The notes: generated from the sequence alone by a model not told the origin. DNA of 64,000 bases from Patiriisocius marinistellae (GCF_009014635.1 NZ_BKCF01000001.1:1054001-1118000), one strand, 5' to 3'. Shown: positions 1-10,468, counted from the stretch's first letter. A program made the numbers and translations.

Positions 1-2
1 GT

Positions 3-104
3 GGTGAGACAGTTCAAATTTTTGATATTAATGCTAGCATCGCTGGAAACAGTGGTTACAAATTGAAGAAAATCTCTCCTATTTGTATTGAGTTAACAAA
101 CTAA
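3..104 (+). CDS. gldM: GldM C-terminal end (partial)
   Basis: Only the last 33 codons and the stop (TAA at 102-104) lie in the window; the frame is open from the left edge. The tail ends in YKLKKISPICIELTN, which resembles the end of GldM, the inner-membrane motor partner of GldL in the type IX secretion and gliding machinery. The identification rests mainly on position, 16 bp before gldN, since gldK-gldL-gldM-gldN is the standard order in flavobacteria. The rest of the operon lies outside the window. Confidence 0.75.
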   Translation, partial: GETVQIFDINASIAGNSGYKLKKISPICIELTN

Positions 105-120
105 GATTAAAATAGATTAT

Positions 121-1026
121 ATGAAATTGACAAACGTAATTTTAGGTGCTTTTGCTGTTACAATGACAGTAGCTTCTGCAAATGCCCAAATCAATATCTT
201 AAACTCCAAAACTCCTGAGGAGATTGGAGTTAAGACGCCAGATCAAATCGCGTATGATAACGATGAGGCATTACCTTATGGTTACGTTGATGAGCGTGAT
301 GTATTGTGGTCTAAATCTACATGGGAAATTATCGATCTTGATGAACGTGTAAACTTCCCATTGTACTATCCTATTGATACAAACAATATAGGTAGTGAAA
401 GACGTTCTTTATATGATGTATTAGTGAAAAATATGCAAAATGGAAATATCCAAGATGTATATGCTGATTCATATTTTACTGAAAAACGTACATTAGATGA
501 TCTTGATGCTTCTTTAGTATATAGAGATACAACAGATTATGGTATAGACCAGTTTAATGCTGAGGGTCGTGTAGATGACGAGTATATTCGTGAATTTACC
601 CTAGATGCTGCAGATGTTGAACAATGGAAAATACGTGGCCTTTGGTATATTGATAAGCGTCAAGGGGAGTTGAAGTACAGATTACTTGGTATTTGTCCAG
701 TAGCTGGTGAAGCTCGTTCAAAAGCCTTTGGTGAAGATGATGGTATGGATAGTAAAGTTGATTTGTTTTGGGTTTATTTTCCTGCAGCAAGAGACGTACT
801 ACATAAAGCTAAAGCCTTTAATCGCAAGAATACATCACAACCTATTTCGTATGATCATTTATTAAACTCACGTCGTTTTCACGGCGTAATTTATAAAGAA
901 GATAACGTTCAAGGAGATAGAGAAGTTAATGAGTACATTAATGATAATGCTTTAATGCAGTTGTTAGAATCAGATCGTATTCAAGAACAAATCAGAAATA
1001 TCGAAATTGATCTTTGGAATTACTAA
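121..1026 (+). CDS. gldN: Gliding motility / T9SS ring protein GldN
   Basis: This 301-residue protein has a signal peptide (residues 1-22, cleavage after ASANA). The family core near residues 70-100 (IDLDERVNFPLYYPID) and the segment around 185-240 typify GldN. GldN forms, with lipoprotein GldK, a periplasmic ring on the inner face of the outer membrane, and is needed for type IX secretion and gliding. The gene follows gldM by 16 bp, so it should be the last gene of the gldKLMN operon; a strong intrinsic terminator lies 25 bp after its stop. Length is near the family norm and nothing looks broken. Confidence 0.93.
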   Translation: MKLTNVILGAFAVTMTVASANAQINILNSKTPEEIGVKTPDQIAYDNDEALPYGYVDERDVLWSKSTWEIIDLDERVNFPLYYPIDTNNIGSERRSLYDVLVKNMQNGNIQDVYADSYFTEKRTLDDLDASLVYRDTTDYGIDQFNAEGRVDDEYIREFTLDAADVEQWKIRGLWYIDKRQGELKYRLLGICPVAGEARSKAFGEDDGMDSKVDLFWVYFPAARDVLHKAKAFNRKNTSQPISYDHLLNSRRFHGVIYKEDNVQGDREVNEYINDNALMQLLESDRIQEQIRNIEIDLWNY

Positions 1027-1050
1027 TTTCCAATCAACTTTAAAATCAAA

Positions 1051-1080
1051 AAGACTGTCAGTAATGACAGTCTTTTTTTT
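1051..1080 (+). terminator. Intrinsic terminator after gldN
   Basis: A perfect stem AAGACTGTCA / TGACAGTCTT with a two-nucleotide loop is followed by a run of T. It closes the gldKLMN transcript. Confidence 0.9.
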
Positions 1081-1166
1081 TCCTTTTCATTAAAGTTTGC
1101 TGAATTCTAATTGAGAGGCATATTTTTAAAATTTTATTTTCATTTTGTCTGAGCTATATTTACAAT

Positions 1167-2234
1167 GTGGAAAAAGTAGATTACATCCTCGTAGGATTAG
1201 GTATTGCAGGTATTGCATTTGTCGAGCAATTATTAAAATATAATAAATCGTTTATTGTGTTTGATGATTATAATGAAGGAGCAACAGCAGCTTCTGGGGG
1301 TGTATTAAACCCTACAATTCTTAAACGTTTTACTGCAGCATGGAATGCAGTAGAGTTTTTAGACACGGCAATACCATTTTATAAGACTATAGAGAATCGC
1401 TTAAGCATTAAAATAGTAAACTCATATCCCGTCTATCGAATTTTAAATAATATTGAAGAGCAAAACAACTGGATCGTTGCTAGTGATAAAAAAGAATTAA
1501 GTAGATTTCTTTCTTCGGAAATATTAAAAAATGAAAATAAATTTGTTGTTGCTCCTTTCGGGTTAGGAGAAGTAAATGATGCGGCAAAAATTAATCCTAT
1601 ACAATTAATTAATTTATATCGTACTTTTTTAAAGGACAATAACCATCATGTTTCCGAAGCCTTTAGGTATAAAGAACTTCATATTTCCGAAGAAAAAGTT
1701 ATATATAATAATTTTGAAGCTGAAAAAATTGTATTCGCAGAGGGAGCAGGTGTAATTAATAATCCATTTTTCCCACTTTCAATTTCACCAAATAGAGACA
1801 AAGTCTTTGTCCCTAATAAAGGTGAGTATGTCATCATTAAAGCTCCGCAATTAAAGCTTAACGCAATTTTAAAAGGGGGGATGATGTTAATTCCATTAGG
1901 GGGCCACTTGTATAAAGTAGGCGCAAGTTATGGGCGAGATGAAATTGATGTTCATACAACTCAAAAAGCCCAAGAAAGCATTGTAGAAAAATTAGATAAA
2001 ATGATTGATTGTGATTATGAGATAGTTAATCAAGTAGCGGGTGTGCGCCCTACGGTAAAGGATAGAAAACCTCTAATTGGCACTTTATTACAACATAAAA
2101 ATGTAGCTTTTTTAAATGGATTAGGTACCCGTGGGCTCTCTATGGCGCCATTACTTTCCCAGTATTTATTTAATTACTTAGAACATCAAACACCACTTCC
2201 TAGTGAGGTTGATTTAAAACGATTTAAAACATAA
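1167..2234 (+). CDS. FAD-dependent oxidoreductase (DAO family)
   Basis: This 355-residue flavoprotein has a Rossmann FAD-binding motif at residues 10-15 (GLGIAG), followed by the typical SGG segment after the second strand. A C-terminal region (GVRPTVKDRKPLIG, then NGLGTRGLSMAPLLS) is characteristic of the D-amino-acid oxidase / glycine oxidase / MnmC-C fold. It probably oxidises an amine substrate in the cytosol, but the substrate cannot be read from the sequence. The start is a GTG; the ATG overlapping it at 1165 is out of frame. It stands alone after the gldN terminator and converges on the DUF983 gene with no gap. Confidence 0.8.
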   Translation: MEKVDYILVGLGIAGIAFVEQLLKYNKSFIVFDDYNEGATAASGGVLNPTILKRFTAAWNAVEFLDTAIPFYKTIENRLSIKIVNSYPVYRILNNIEEQNNWIVASDKKELSRFLSSEILKNENKFVVAPFGLGEVNDAAKINPIQLINLYRTFLKDNNHHVSEAFRYKELHISEEKVIYNNFEAEKIVFAEGAGVINNPFFPLSISPNRDKVFVPNKGEYVIIKAPQLKLNAILKGGMMLIPLGGHLYKVGASYGRDEIDVHTTQKAQESIVEKLDKMIDCDYEIVNQVAGVRPTVKDRKPLIGTLLQHKNVAFLNGLGTRGLSMAPLLSQYLFNYLEHQTPLPSEVDLKRFKT

Positions 2235-2615
2235 TTATGCTCTATTCCTACTCTTATCATACTTAAAGAAAAAGTTTATCCAAATATTACGAGAAACCCT
2301 TGCTATGACAGGAAGAAATATGAGTAATGTTATAATAATTGCAGTAAACGATATGTTACGTCCAAGTCCGAACATCCAATAACAAATTACAAAAGCCGCT
2401 GTTGCAAAAGCTATTCCTACTGCATAACTTACATACATTGCCCCGTAAAAAAAAGATGGTTCAATTTTATATTTAGTATCACAGGATGGGCATCTCTCGT
2501 GCATCTTTAAAGTTTGAGAAAGTTTATAAGGATTTTTCTCTAAATACATGTCACCATTATGACATACAGGGCACTTGCCTTTAAATATACTGTATAATTT
2601 TGTTCCTTTAAGCAT
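2235..2615 (-). CDS. DUF983 family membrane protein
   Basis: This 126-residue protein has two CxxC pairs (Cys15/Cys18 and Cys42/Cys45) that look like a zinc ribbon, followed by two hydrophobic helices (about residues 55-78 and 85-105). That is the DUF983 layout. The family's biochemical role is unknown; some members sit near respiratory genes, but here the neighbours are an FAD oxidoreductase (convergent, abutting at 2234/2235) and a divergent ABC-F gene. The start at 2615 is the only ATG that keeps the first CxxC pair in a normal N-terminal position. Confidence 0.85.
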   Translation of the reverse strand: MLKGTKLYSIFKGKCPVCHNGDMYLEKNPYKLSQTLKMHERCPSCDTKYKIEPSFFYGAMYVSYAVGIAFATAAFVICYWMFGLGRNISFTAIIITLLIFLPVIARVSRNIWINFFFKYDKSRNRA

Positions 2616-2768
2616 AGTTTTTTTGTTTTAGCTTCCGCGAAAATGTTAAAGACATAATTTTAGCAGCAATGATTATAAAGTAAATAACAACTGCATTTCA
2701 ATTTTTTTACCATTGTAAAATTAGGCATCTTTGCACCAAAATTACCCTACTCTCTATAAAATAATCTA

Positions 2769-4682
2769 ATGCTTAATATCCATAATCTATCAGTCTCTTT
2801 TCAAGGCGAATATTTATTTGAAAAAATCACATTTCAACTCACGGGAGGAACGCGTGTGGGGCTTGTAGGTAAAAATGGAGCAGGGAAATCTACATTGCTT
2901 AAGATAATCTCAGGCGAACAAGAATATGATGAGGGCTCGATAGCAATGGACAAAGAGTTGTCAATTGGTTTTTTAAAACAAGACATCGACTTTACTAAAG
3001 GTAGAACGGTACTAGAAGAATCTTATCAAGCCTTCACAGAAATTAAAAAATTAGAAAAGCAACTTGCAGAGATTAATGAGCAATTAGCGACTAGGACAGA
3101 TTATGAAAGTGAAGAGTATAATCAATTGATGATTGATTTAAATGAAGTGCAACATCAATATGAAATATACGGCGGTTACAATTATCAAGGAGAAACCGAA
3201 AGGATTTTACAAGGTCTAGGGTTTCAAAGAGAAGACTTTAATAAAGTAACCGAAACCTTTTCTGGAGGTTGGCGTATGCGTATTGAACTTGCAAAACTGT
3301 TACTTCAAAATAACGATATTCTACTGCTTGATGAACCTACAAACCACCTAGATATTGAATCTATTCTGTGGCTTGAAGAGTTTTTAAAAGGATATGTAGG
3401 GGCGGTAGTTGTGGTGAGTCACGATAAAATGTTTTTAGATAACGTAACTAATCGTACCATTGAAATATCATTAGGTAAAATTTATGATTACAATAAACCC
3501 TACACACAGTATTTAGTTCAAAGACAAGAGTTAAGAGAGCAACAATTAGCGGCACAAAAAAATCAGCAAAAACAAATAGAGCAAACGGAAAAATTGATTG
3601 AAAAATTCCGTGCGAAAGCTAGTAAAGCTACCATGGCACAATCCCTCATTAAAAAACTTGATAAAGTTGATAGGATTGAAGTGGATGAGGATGATAATAG
3701 TGTAATGTCTTTAAAGTTTCCTATTTCAAAAGTGCCTGGAAAAATTGCAGTAGAAATAGAAAATGTTTCAAAAAGTTATGGCAATAATCATGTGCTGCAA
3801 GGTGTCGATTTAACTATTGAGCGTGATTCTAAAATAGCTTTTGTGGGTCAAAATGGTCAAGGGAAATCTACACTTGCTAAGATTATTAATGACGAAATAG
3901 AATATGCAGGTTCTATGAAATTAGGTCACAATGTTGAGATTGGCTACTTCGCACAAAATCAAGCTGACTATCTTGATGGCACTAAGACAGTTGAGGATAC
4001 TATGATTGATGCGGCAGATGAGCGTACAAGACCTTTAGTACGAAATATTTTGGGCTCGTTCCTTTTCCGAGGAGAAGAAGTTGATAAATACGTGCGTGTA
4101 TTAAGTGGTGGAGAGCGTAATAGGCTTGCGTTAGCAAAATTATTATTACAACCATTTAATGTATTAGTAATGGATGAGCCTACAAACCACCTAGATATTA
4201 AGTCAAAAAATGTATTGAAGGATGCGTTGTTGAACTTTGAAGGAACGCTAATTTTAGTTTCTCATGATAGAGATTTTTTACAAGGATTGACAGATAAAGT
4301 TTATGAGTTTAAAGATCATAAACTAAAAGAATATTTAGGAGATATTGAATATTTTTTAGAAAAACGGAATATTGAAAACTTACGTGAAGCTGAAAAGAAA
4401 ACTGTCGTAGCACAAGATGAGAAAAAACAAACATCTGGAAAACAATCCTACGAGGATCAAAAGAAACAGAAGTCATTGACAAATCGCCTAAGTAAAATTG
4501 AAGCAAACATCAATAAGTTAGAACGTGAAATTAAAGAAATTGATGTAGAGCTTGCTATTAATTATGATGCAACAATAGCTAAGGCAGACTTTTTTAAAAA
4601 TTACCAAGCAAAAAAAGATAAAATAGGCACCCTCATGGAAGATTGGGAAAATGTGACTATGAAGCTTGAAAAATTGGGATAG
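2769..4682 (+). CDS. ABC-F family ATPase (Uup/EttA-like)
   Basis: This soluble protein of 637 residues has two ABC ATPase domains and no membrane segment. The first carries Walker A GKNGAGKST at 34-42, signature FSGGWRMR and LLLDEPTNHLD. The second carries GQNGQGKST, LSGGERNR and VMDEPTNHLD. A lysine- and glutamate-rich linker separates them, and a basic coiled coil (about 540-637) ends the protein. ABC-F proteins act on the ribosome as translation factors or antibiotic-protection proteins, or, for Uup, in DNA and ribosome quality control. The C-terminal coiled coil favours a Uup-like or housekeeping member rather than a resistance gene. It is monocistronic. Confidence 0.9.
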   Translation: MLNIHNLSVSFQGEYLFEKITFQLTGGTRVGLVGKNGAGKSTLLKIISGEQEYDEGSIAMDKELSIGFLKQDIDFTKGRTVLEESYQAFTEIKKLEKQLAEINEQLATRTDYESEEYNQLMIDLNEVQHQYEIYGGYNYQGETERILQGLGFQREDFNKVTETFSGGWRMRIELAKLLLQNNDILLLDEPTNHLDIESILWLEEFLKGYVGAVVVVSHDKMFLDNVTNRTIEISLGKIYDYNKPYTQYLVQRQELREQQLAAQKNQQKQIEQTEKLIEKFRAKASKATMAQSLIKKLDKVDRIEVDEDDNSVMSLKFPISKVPGKIAVEIENVSKSYGNNHVLQGVDLTIERDSKIAFVGQNGQGKSTLAKIINDEIEYAGSMKLGHNVEIGYFAQNQADYLDGTKTVEDTMIDAADERTRPLVRNILGSFLFRGEEVDKYVRVLSGGERNRLALAKLLLQPFNVLVMDEPTNHLDIKSKNVLKDALLNFEGTLILVSHDRDFLQGLTDKVYEFKDHKLKEYLGDIEYFLEKRNIENLREAEKKTVVAQDEKKQTSGKQSYEDQKKQKSLTNRLSKIEANINKLEREIKEIDVELAINYDATIAKADFFKNYQAKKDKIGTLMEDWENVTMKLEKLG

Positions 4683-4765
4683 GCTTCTTTTTTATTAAGA
4701 AAGATTTAACGTAATCCATTCTTTTGGAACTGTACTTTTGAAGTCTAACATTCAATAAGTTCAGC

Positions 4766-5893
4766 ATGCGAAATATCATACTTATTCTTCTGGGGGTTCT
4801 TTTAATAGTAGGAGCTGTCTTAGGGTCTAATTATTTAATTGAGAATAACAATAAGCCAAAGCCTGTTATTGAGAAAGTAGTAAGTACTGTTTTTGTAAAA
4901 GAAGCAAAAAATGATACCGTCGCCATTCTTATTCCAGCAAATGGAACTCTAGAAGCAAAAAATAAGTTAGAGTTATTTGCAGAAGTTCAAGGGCTCTTTC
5001 AAAGTAGCGCTCAAACATTTAAAGCGGGTCAACCCTTTAATAAAGGACAAACACTTATTAGTATTAATGCAGCAGAGTTTTACGCTTCAGTTCAAGCTTC
5101 TAAAAGTGAATTTATTAATCTGGTTACTTCTTTAATGCCAGATCTAAGGTTAGATTATCCAGAAGCATTTCCTACTTGGGATTCATATTTAAAATCTTTG
5201 AAAGTTGATGGTAGTTTACCGCCTTTACCAGAAATAAAGACAGATGCTGTAAATTATTTTATCACTGGGCGAGGTGTTCAAGCATCTTATTATTCTATTA
5301 AAAATTTAGAACAACGCTTGGGTAAATATTCTATTCGCGCCCCTTTTAATGGTATTTTGACTGAAACATTAGTGACAAAAGGTACTTTAGTGCGTCAAGG
5401 TCAGAAATTAGGTGAATATATTGATACATCTGTTTTTGAATTAGAATTGGCGATTGCAAAAGAGTTTAGCGATTTATTAGAGTTGAATGAAGAAGTTTCA
5501 TTAGCTGTCCCAGAAAGTGATGAAACTTATAAAGGTAAAGTAAGTCGTATTAATGGAAGAATAGACCCTGCGACTCAAACTATAAAAGTTTTTGTAGAAG
5601 TTAAAAATGAAAATCAAGATTTAAAAGAAGGTATGTATCTAGAAGCTCAACTTGAAGCTAGAAAACAAGAAAACGCCATAGAGATATCTAGAAAATTGCT
5701 TGTTGATGAGAATAAAGTTTTTGTTGTAAAAGATACCGTACTTGATTTGATTAAAATTAATCCAGTTTATTTTGCACCAAACAAAGTAGTTATTCAGGGT
5801 ATACCAGATGGCTCAAAATTGGTATCAAAACCCATTCCAGGGGCATATGTTGGTATGTTAGTTAAAATTAATGAAGAGACAAACAACCAATAA
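4766..5893 (+). CDS. RND efflux periplasmic adaptor (HlyD/AcrA family)
   Basis: This 375-residue membrane fusion protein has one N-terminal hydrophobic anchor (residues 4-24) followed by a lipoyl/barrel-sandwich half near 60-95. An alpha-helical hairpin region spans about 95-190, the second lipoyl half follows (YSIRAPFNGILTETLVTKG), and a beta-barrel domain carries the family signature near 265-305 (VSRINGRIDPATQTIKVFVEVKN). It would bridge the pump and outer-membrane channel of the next two genes (3 bp and overlapping). A -7-like TACTTTTG at 4733-4740 may mark the promoter. Substrate unknown; multidrug type rather than metal type. Confidence 0.9.
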   Translation: MRNIILILLGVLLIVGAVLGSNYLIENNNKPKPVIEKVVSTVFVKEAKNDTVAILIPANGTLEAKNKLELFAEVQGLFQSSAQTFKAGQPFNKGQTLISINAAEFYASVQASKSEFINLVTSLMPDLRLDYPEAFPTWDSYLKSLKVDGSLPPLPEIKTDAVNYFITGRGVQASYYSIKNLEQRLGKYSIRAPFNGILTETLVTKGTLVRQGQKLGEYIDTSVFELELAIAKEFSDLLELNEEVSLAVPESDETYKGKVSRINGRIDPATQTIKVFVEVKNENQDLKEGMYLEAQLEARKQENAIEISRKLLVDENKVFVVKDTVLDLIKINPVYFAPNKVVIQGIPDGSKLVSKPIPGAYVGMLVKINEETNNQ

Positions 5894-5896
5894 ATA

Positions 5897-8800
5897 ATGA
5901 AAAAAGTAATTAGTTATTTTATTAAGTATAGTGTTGCAGGAAATGTTCTCATTCTTGCATTCATTATTTTTGGTATCGTTGGATTATACCAGTTAAAATC
6001 ATCCTTTTTTCCATTACAAGATTCTGAGATTGTAACAATAAATGTCGCATACCCAGGTGCTGCACCTGAAGAAATTGAAGAAGGTGTTATTCTAAAAATA
6101 GAAGATAATCTTAAAGGTTTAATAGGTGTTGAGCGAGTAACCTCTACCTCAAGAGAAAATGGCGGTAGTATAACTGTGGAAATTGAAAGTGATGAAGACA
6201 TAAATGTCATGCTTGCTGAAATAAAAAACGCAGTAGACAGAGTGCCTAATTTCCCCACAGGAATGGAGCCGCTAGTAGTTGCAAAGCGAGAAAACGTGAG
6301 GCAAACTATTGATTTTGCTATTAGTGGAAATCAGATTGAACTAGCTTCCTTAAAACAAATAGGACGCCAAGTGGAGAATGATTTGCGAGCGATGGATGGT
6401 ATATCACAAATAACTGTTTCTGGCTATCCTGAGGAAGAAATTGAAATAGCCGTACGAGAAAATGATTTGCTTGCTTATGATTTAAGTTTTGCTGAAGTTG
6501 CTCAGGCAGTATCCCAATCAAATATTTTAACTACCGGCGGAAATATTAAAACAACAGCAGAAGATTATTTGATTAGAGCTAATAACCGTAGCTATTATGG
6601 TGATGAATTAAATAACTTAGTAGTTAGAGCAGACCAAAATGGAACTGTTGTTAGACTACAAGACGTTGCAACAATTAGTGATAGATTTTCTGAAACGCCA
6701 AATGCCTCTTATTTTAATGGAAATGTTGCCGTAAATATAGAAATTACAAACACCAATAATGAAGATTTAATTACTACCGCAGATAAAGTAAACGAATACG
6801 TAGAGGAATTTAATCAAAAATATACGGGAGTTCAAATAGATGTAGTAAGTGACTCATCTATACGATTGAGTGAACGAACACAACTTTTAGTTGAAAACGG
6901 TGCGATGGGGATTATATTAGTACTGCTTTTCTTGTCTATCTTCTTAAATACACGTTTGGCATTTTGGGTTGCATTTGGATTGCCTATTTCATTTTTAGGG
7001 ATGTTTATATTTGCGGCTCAATTTGGAGTAACTATAAATGTATTATCATTATTCGGGATGATAATTGTGATTGGTATTTTAGTGGATGATGGTATTGTAA
7101 TTTCAGAAAACATCTATCAGCATTATGAGCGAGGAAAGACGCCAGTACAAGCTGCAATTGATGGAACTATGGAGGTTTTGCCTCCAATTATTTCTGCTAT
7201 TTTAACTACGGTCTTAGCCTTTTCAACCTTTTTGTTTTTAGAAGGGAGGATAGGTGATTTTTTCAGTGAAGTATCGGTGATTGTAATTTTAACCTTATTA
7301 GTGTCATTGGTTGAAGCATTAATAATATTACCCGCACACATCGCTCATTCAAAGGCCTTGGTTAAAACTTCCGAAGAAGAACAAAAGAAGAAAAAAGGAA
7401 TAGCAAAATTATTTTTAAAACTTAGAGTTGTAAATAAATATGGAGACAGATTTATGAGATATCTTAGGGATAATCTTTACAGTCCTGTTTTACGGTTTTC
7501 TTTAAATCAAAAATTTTTAACCCTAGCTATATTAGTAGCTTTGATGATAATAACGATAGGATCTTTTGGTGGTGGAATAATAAGAGGTGCTTTTTTTCCA
7601 AGCATAGCGAGTGATAGAGTAAGTATAGATTTGTTAATGCCAGAGGGGACAAACCCTAAGATAACAGATTCAATTATTACAATGGTTGAAAAGGCAGCGT
7701 GGAAAGTTAATGATGAGTACACTGCAAAACAGACAGGTAATAAACAAGTTGTAGAAAATATTATAAAGCGAGTAGGTCCTGGTAATAACAAAGCATCACT
7801 TAATGTAAACCTTTTACCAGGGGAAGAAAGAGATTTTGCATCTCCAGATATAACAAATTCAATTAGAGCAGCAGTAGGTGAGGTTTATGGTGTAGAGCGT
7901 TTAACATTTGGTTCTGGTGGAAATTTTGGAGGAAGCCCTGTTTCAATATCTTTATTAGGTAATAACAGTACCGAATTAAAACAAGCAAAAGAAGAGTTAA
8001 AGTTAGTATTAGAAAACAATAGTCTTCTAGCCGATGTTTCTGACACAGACCCTGAAGGGATTAAAGAAATTAATATTGAATTAAAGGAAAATGCCTATGC
8101 CTTAGGTTTAAACTTAAGAGATGTAATGGGCCAAGTTCGCTCTGGGTTTTTTGGATTACAAGCCCAGCGCTTTCAGAGAGGACAGGATGAAATAAGAGTT
8201 TGGGTTAGGTATGATAGAAAAAACAGAGAATCTATCAATGATCTTGATGATATGCGTATTGTGACACAAACGGGACAAAGAGTTCCTTTTGGTGAAATAG
8301 CAACGTATACCATAAAAAGGGGAGATGAGAGTATTAGCCATCTTAATGGTCAGCGTGAAATACAAGTAAACGCAGATTTAAAAGACCCAAAAGGAAGTCC
8401 TACTGAAATTTTAGATGATTTAAGAAGCAATGTAATGCCAGACTTGCTTTCAAAATACCCCACTGTTTCGGTTTTATATGAAGGTCAAAATAGAGAAGCT
8501 AACAAGTTGACAAACTCAGCAAAAACAGCGGTGCCAATTATTCTGTTTTTAATTTATGTAGTAATAGCTTTCACCTTTAGAAGTTACAGTCAACCACTTC
8601 TTTTAATGCTTTTAATACCATTTAGCTTTATAGCAGTTGCTTGGGGTCACTTTCTTCATGATTTCCCAGTAAATATTTTGTCAGCTCTTGGTATCATTGC
8701 GCTAATAGGTATTATGGTAAATGATGGATTAGTGCTAATTGGTAAATTTAATTCCTATCTTAAAGAAGGGATGAAATTTGATGAAGCACTTTATGAGGCA

Positions 8801-9085
8801 GGGCGTTCAAGGTTTAGAGCTATATTTTTAACATCATTAACAACAATTGCAGGAATTGCTCCTTTGTTGCTTGAAAAAAGTAGACAGGCACAATTTTTAA
8901 AGCCAATGGCTATTTCAATAGCTTACGGAATAGGCATTGCTACCATATTAACACTTATCATATTACCTGTTTTACTTGCGATGACAAATAGTATTAAAAC
9001 AAAAGGTACTTGGTTAGCTACAGGAAAAAAAATAGAAAAGGAAAGTGTTGAACGTGCTATAAAAGAACAAAATGAAGAACATTAA
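5897..9085 (+). CDS. RND multidrug efflux pump, inner-membrane subunit
   Basis: This AcrB/MexB-class transporter has 1062 residues. TM1 spans about 12-32; a large periplasmic porter domain follows; a TM bundle near 335-480 includes the proton-relay motif GILVDDGIVISENI. A second periplasmic loop and a second TM bundle (about 880-1040) carry GIMVNDGLVLIGKF. The paired acidic residues in TM4 (DD) are those of proton-driven RND pumps. It is the middle gene of an adaptor-pump-TolC operon; its end overlaps the TolC start by 14 bp, suggesting translational coupling. It lacks the extra features of the CusA-type pump in the island. Confidence 0.93.
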   Translation: MKKVISYFIKYSVAGNVLILAFIIFGIVGLYQLKSSFFPLQDSEIVTINVAYPGAAPEEIEEGVILKIEDNLKGLIGVERVTSTSRENGGSITVEIESDEDINVMLAEIKNAVDRVPNFPTGMEPLVVAKRENVRQTIDFAISGNQIELASLKQIGRQVENDLRAMDGISQITVSGYPEEEIEIAVRENDLLAYDLSFAEVAQAVSQSNILTTGGNIKTTAEDYLIRANNRSYYGDELNNLVVRADQNGTVVRLQDVATISDRFSETPNASYFNGNVAVNIEITNTNNEDLITTADKVNEYVEEFNQKYTGVQIDVVSDSSIRLSERTQLLVENGAMGIILVLLFLSIFLNTRLAFWVAFGLPISFLGMFIFAAQFGVTINVLSLFGMIIVIGILVDDGIVISENIYQHYERGKTPVQAAIDGTMEVLPPIISAILTTVLAFSTFLFLEGRIGDFFSEVSVIVILTLLVSLVEALIILPAHIAHSKALVKTSEEEQKKKKGIAKLFLKLRVVNKYGDRFMRYLRDNLYSPVLRFSLNQKFLTLAILVALMIITIGSFGGGIIRGAFFPSIASDRVSIDLLMPEGTNPKITDSIITMVEKAAWKVNDEYTAKQTGNKQVVENIIKRVGPGNNKASLNVNLLPGEERDFASPDITNSIRAAVGEVYGVERLTFGSGGNFGGSPVSISLLGNNSTELKQAKEELKLVLENNSLLADVSDTDPEGIKEINIELKENAYALGLNLRDVMGQVRSGFFGLQAQRFQRGQDEIRVWVRYDRKNRESINDLDDMRIVTQTGQRVPFGEIATYTIKRGDESISHLNGQREIQVNADLKDPKGSPTEILDDLRSNVMPDLLSKYPTVSVLYEGQNREANKLTNSAKTAVPIILFLIYVVIAFTFRSYSQPLLLMLLIPFSFIAVAWGHFLHDFPVNILSALGIIALIGIMVNDGLVLIGKFNSYLKEGMKFDEALYEAGRSRFRAIFLTSLTTIAGIAPLLLEKSRQAQFLKPMAISIAYGIGIATILTLIILPVLLAMTNSIKTKGTWLATGKKIEKESVERAIKEQNEEH

Positions 9086-10397
9086 TATAGTATTCATAGT
9101 TGTTATTGCTTTTTTCTTCGGAAATGTGACTGCTCAAGAACTTGATGTGCTTACAAAGCAAGAGGCGATAGCCGAAACATTGCAGAATAACTTCGGAATT
9201 CAGATTGCAAATAATAATTTAGATGTTGCTGATAATAACCAAAATATTTTAAACTCAGGATATCTTCCTTCTTTGACTGGTAACGCTGGGGCAACGTATG
9301 ATTTACAAAATCAAAAAGCAGTTACTCAAGATGGAGAAATTAGAGAGGTAAATGGGGCAGAAACTACACGGTATAATGCTTCTGTAAATTTAAATTATAC
9401 GCTCTTTGATGGATTGGGGAGGTACTATGATTATAAAGCTTTAAAAGAAGAATATAATTTAAGCGAGCTTCAAACTCGAGAGACCATTGAAACTTCTGTA
9501 TTACAATTATTTAGTGTGTATTATGAAGTAGCCCGGTTGACAGAAAATATCACAGTGCTCGAAGAGGTTTTTGCAAATACAAAGCGTAGACTTAAACGCG
9601 CTGAATATGCTTTTGAGTATGGGCAAAACAATAAATTAGACGTGCTTAATGCAGAAGTTGATATAGTGACAGATAGTATTAACTTAATGAACGCTAGGCA
9701 ACTTTTATCAAACACTAAAAGAGATTTAAATGTGGTTGCTAATGTAGCATTAGAGCGCACATTTGCTGTTGATACCACAGTGATATTTATTCCATCATTA
9801 GTTTTAAGCGAGTACGTTAATGATGTTGAAAATAGTAATGTAAGATTACTACAAGCAGAAAAGAATAAGAATATAACGGAGCTCAATTATAAAGCGAGTA
9901 AATCTATTTTTTTACCTTCATTAGGGTTGACAGGTTCTTATGGTTGGAATGAGGGTAACTTTCCATCAACTAGTTTCCAAGCATCAAGTACATCAACAGG
10001 TTTATCTGCTGGATTAAATTTAAGTTGGGATTTGTTTGATGGCGGTCGTGGAATAACAACCGTTAAAAATTCAAAAATTGCAATTTCTAATCAAGAAATA
10101 TTTCAAGAGCAATTTAAAAAAGAGGTAAAACGAGATATTGCAAATGCTCAGGGAGATTATTTAAATAGACTACAAATTTTTCAATTACAAGAAAAAAATG
10201 TGAGCACTGCTGCCAATAATTTTGAACGCAGTAATGAACGTTATAAATTAGGACAGATATCTTCAGTTGAACTACGACAGGCTCAAGTAAACCTTTTAAA
10301 TGCAAAAACTGATAAAAACCTTGCAAAATATCAAGCAAAATTAGCTGAGTTGCAAGTGTTGCAGTTGGCTGGTCAATTATTAAATATTGATTTTTAA
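9072..10397 (+). CDS. TolC family outer-membrane efflux channel
   Basis: This 441-residue protein has a signal peptide (residues 1-21, FFFGNVTA then Q) and the duplicated coiled-coil/beta-strand repeat of TolC proteins, with long heptad-like helices (about 150-230 and 330-430). Conserved tokens include NYTLFDGLGR and its second-half counterpart SWDLFDGGRG. It would be the outer-membrane exit duct for the RND pump encoded directly upstream, whose last codons it overlaps. No terminator is obvious before the small gene at 10469, so that gene may be cotranscribed. Confidence 0.92.
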   Translation: MKNINIVFIVVIAFFFGNVTAQELDVLTKQEAIAETLQNNFGIQIANNNLDVADNNQNILNSGYLPSLTGNAGATYDLQNQKAVTQDGEIREVNGAETTRYNASVNLNYTLFDGLGRYYDYKALKEEYNLSELQTRETIETSVLQLFSVYYEVARLTENITVLEEVFANTKRRLKRAEYAFEYGQNNKLDVLNAEVDIVTDSINLMNARQLLSNTKRDLNVVANVALERTFAVDTTVIFIPSLVLSEYVNDVENSNVRLLQAEKNKNITELNYKASKSIFLPSLGLTGSYGWNEGNFPSTSFQASSTSTGLSAGLNLSWDLFDGGRGITTVKNSKIAISNQEIFQEQFKKEVKRDIANAQGDYLNRLQIFQLQEKNVSTAANNFERSNERYKLGQISSVELRQAQVNLLNAKTDKNLAKYQAKLAELQVLQLAGQLLNIDF

Positions 10398-10468
10398 TAC
10401 TCTTATTATTAGTTGTTGTTAAATTTCGGCGAAAGCCTTATTCTATTTAAAGCTTAAGGATTGTTATT